Below, in pieces: positions 32,866-34,289 of a stretch of DNA of 34,289 bases; position 1 is the stretch's first letter, and every line of letters begins with the position of its first letter. The position numbers and the translations under genes are program-made. The notes beneath the pieces are model-generated. The model made no database searches and was not told the DNA's origin. It saw only the letters and a list, made by a program, of their open reading frames with translations. The DNA comes from Opitutus sp. (GTDB lineage Bacteria > Verrucomicrobiota > Verrucomicrobiia > Opitutales > Opitutaceae): the NCBI GenBank assembly GCA_025361365.1, contig JANYAM010000005.1, positions 1 through 34,289 of the forward strand. Direction: 5' to 3'.

Positions 32866-33043
32866 GGATTACACGAATGAGCACGGATAAATGCCAAGAC
32901 TCCCGGCACCTGTCATCCTGAACGAAGTGAAGGATCCAGTCATACGATGATCACGGGAGAACCGAGCGACTGGATTCTTCGCTTCGCTCAGAATGACAAG
33001 TCTACTATTTGAACCAGTGACCATCCGTGAGATCCGTGGTCAA
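32858..33043. repeat. Nested repeats: CACGGAT pair enclosing a TGTCATCCTGA inverted repeat
   Basis: The outer arms TTGACCACGGAT (32858-32869) and ATCCGTGGTCAA (33032-33043) are a perfect 12-bp inverted repeat. Inside, TGTCATCCTGAACGAAGTGA... (32911-32940) and its imperfect complement (32969-32998, ending CAGAATGACA) form a second pair of 30-nt arms. The outer arms contain the GTG start of the deaminase (32863-32865) and the TGA stop of the M29 gene (33040-33042), so the element spans the entire intergenic gap. The TGTCATYCTGA type is a widespread bacterial repeat. Confidence 0.85.
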
Positions 33044-34158
33044 CCCTGCTTGAGCAGTTGGTCGGGATTGAGCTTTTTCAGCGCCGGCACGGTGAACAGG
33101 CCATCCTTGCGGATGAGCTTCCCGTCGAACCAGATTTCACCGCCGCCGTATTCGGGGCGCTGGATGTTGACCATGTCCCAGTGGACGGCCGACTTGTTGC
33201 CGTTGCCGCCCTCCTCGTAGGCCTGGCCGGGCGTGAAGTGGAACGAGCCGGAGATCTTCTCGTCGAACAGAATGTCGCGCATCGGCTCCTTGATGTGCGG
33301 GTTGAAGCCGATGGCGAACTCCCCGATGTAGCGCGAGCCGGCGTCGGTATCGAGAATCTCGTTCAGGCGCTTCGTGTTGTTGCTCGTGGCCTCGACGATC
33401 CAGCCCTTCTTGAAGACGAGGCGGATGTTGTCGAACGAGGTGCCGAGGTAGACCGTCGGGGCGTTGTATTGGATGACGCCCTCGACGCTGTCCTTCACCG
33501 GGCAGGAGAACACCTCGCCGTCGGGAATGTTGCGCAGGCCGCCGCACGGCACGGCGCCGATGCCCTTGATGGTGAACTTGAGGTCCGTGCCCGGGCCTTT
33601 CAGGTGGACGCGGTCGGTCTTGTTCATCAGGTCGGCCAGCGCCTTCATGCCCGGGCCGTAGCGCCGGTAGTCGAAGGTGCAGACGCGGAAATAGAAATCC
33701 TCGAAGGCCTGCGTGCTCATGCCGGCCTGCTGCGCCATGGCGGACGAGGGCCAGCGGAGCACGACCCATTTCGTCTTGTTCACGCGGTGGTCGAGCACCG
33801 GTTTCATGACCTTCGCCATCGCCTGCACCCGGTCGGCCGGCACGTCGGAGGTCTCGAAGATGTTATCCGAGCCGCGCACGGCGATGTAGGCCTGCATGTG
33901 TTTCATGCGGGCGAGCTCGACCTCGGCGGTCGTGCTGTATTGTTCGACCGTGGCACCCTTGAGCAGCTCGCGGGTGATCCGGGCCCGCTGCACGTTCACG
34001 TAAGGCAGCGCTCCGCGCTCCTGGGCGGCGCGCACGAGGGCGATCGTGAAGGCGTCGGGCACGTCGAAGGCGTCGATGAGCACGCGCTCGCCCTTCTTCA
34101 GTTCGGTGGAGAAACCGGTCAGCACCTCGGCCAGCCGGGTAAAACGGGGATCACTCAT
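33040..34158 (-). CDS. M29 family aminopeptidase
   Basis: 372 aa from ATG 34158; an in-frame extension to 34245 runs through a REP-like element and is rejected. Metallo-aminopeptidase of the AmpS/aminopeptidase T family, with broad specificity for N-terminal residues. Metal ligands are placed by analogy: E215 in [11 protein letters not shown]280 in [12 protein letters not shown]307 in [11 protein letters not shown], and H326 and D328 in [11 protein letters not shown]. Spacing follows the family order. [10 protein letters not shown] and [18 protein letters not shown] at the C-terminus are also typical. Cytoplasmic, no signal peptide. First gene of the right-hand minus-strand run. Confidence 0.93.
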   Translation of the reverse strand: MSDPRFTRLAEVLTGFSTELKKGERVLIDAFDVPDAFTIALVRAAQERGALPYVNVQRARITRELLKGATVEQYSTTAEVELARMKHMQAYIAVRGSDNIFETSDVPADRVQAMAKVMKPVLDHRVNKTKWVVLRWPSSAMAQQAGMSTQAFEDFYFRVCTFDYRRYGPGMKALADLMNKTDRVHLKGPGTDLKFTIKGIGAVPCGGLRNIPDGEVFSCPVKDSVEGVIQYNAPTVYLGTSFDNIRLVFKKGWIVEATSNNTKRLNEILDTDAGSRYIGEFAIGFNPHIKEPMRDILFDEKISGSFHFTPGQAYEEGGNGNKSAVHWDMVNIQRPEYGGGEIWFDGKLIRKDGLFTVPALKKLNPDQLLKQG

Positions 34159-34200
34159 GCGGCTAAGCTCAGGGTTGTCGGGGAGGCGTTCAATCCCAAA

Positions 34201-34289
34201 GGCGTCGCCTGTTTGAATGTAGGGTCGTCGCTCGTCGGCAAACACGGTCCGCCGACGAGCGACGACCCTACATTCAAACAGGCGACGCC
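34201..34289. repeat. 39-bp perfect inverted repeat ending at the window edge (REP-like pair plus flanks)
   Basis: Left arm 34201-34239 and right arm 34251-34289 are exact reverse complements with an 11-nt loop. The inner part (34219-34271) is a GTAG-headed REP-like pair of the GTAGGGTCG family. The outer 18 bp (GGCGTCGCCTGTTTGAAT) do not belong to that family, and the perfect symmetry of these flanks up to the very last base is suspicious of an assembly fold-back. Confidence 0.85.

Noticed and set aside
34159-34245. Longer N-terminus of the M29 aminopeptidase
   Set aside because: It would translate half of the terminal palindrome, which may be an assembly artefact; the ATG at 34158 matches the family start.

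Overview
The window is GC-rich with strongly G/C-biased third codon positions. Protein family resemblances point to a Verrucomicrobiota bacterium, most likely of the Opitutales/Opitutaceae type: a Tgt fused to a MnmD-like methyltransferase, a tiny lipoprotein with a W/P-rich tail, a Gfo/Idh/MocA oxidoreductase, and many families of intergenic palindromes. This placement is an inference from sequence character, not a database match. No rRNA, tRNA, CRISPR array, transposase or prophage gene was seen. Both ends look like contig ends: the left edge cuts a suhB-like gene, and the right edge finishes exactly at the end of a perfect 39-bp inverted repeat.

Layout. 1-3460 (minus): inositol-monophosphatase family gene (partial), DNA polymerase IV, and two small envelope proteins (one DUF4252, one DUF4252-like). 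3595-5631 (plus): Tgt-MnmD fusion. 5726-9630 (minus): exported beta-propeller protein and UvrA. 9827-16700 (plus): a four-gene envelope cluster, DUF1302 outer-membrane barrel, DUF1329 periplasmic protein, YCF48-like propeller and HAE3/MMPL-type RND transporter. 17063-20224 (plus): AI-2E-family permease, beta-CASP nuclease, DUF3108 protein. 20273-20800 (minus): 3-methyladenine glycosylase. 21082-22148 (plus): rplU, rpmA and a small membrane protein. 22203-24103 (minus): scpB translationally coupled to a Gfo/Idh/MocA oxidoreductase. 24226-30780 (plus): compact run of pgi, coiled-coil membrane protein, 50-aa lipoprotein, rsmI, ppx/gppA-like and an M28 peptidase. 30836-34158 (minus): rluD-like, adenosine-deaminase family and M29 aminopeptidase.

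Genes working together. The DUF1302/DUF1329/YCF48/RND genes plausibly form one envelope-spanning system for a hydrophobic cargo; this is the best candidate for a poorly described system here. tgt-mnmD and rluD are RNA-modification genes and rsmI modifies 16S rRNA. dinB, uvrA, mpg and the beta-CASP gene are DNA repair or nuclease genes scattered along the window.

The most unusual signal is not a gene. At least thirteen intergenic sites carry head-to-head pairs of GTAG/GTGG-plus-hairpin units, in six or so sequence families. This is the structural grammar of REP/BIME elements mobilised by RAYT (TnpA_REP) enzymes. Further families (TTAACCACGAAG, CACGGAT, TGTCATCCTGA) share the gaps. The elements sit exactly on gene borders: they provide stop codons (dinB, mpg, Gfo/Idh, rluD, add, M29 peptidase), apparent start codons (rluD TTG, add GTG), and the N-terminal part of the YCF48-like protein's signal peptide.
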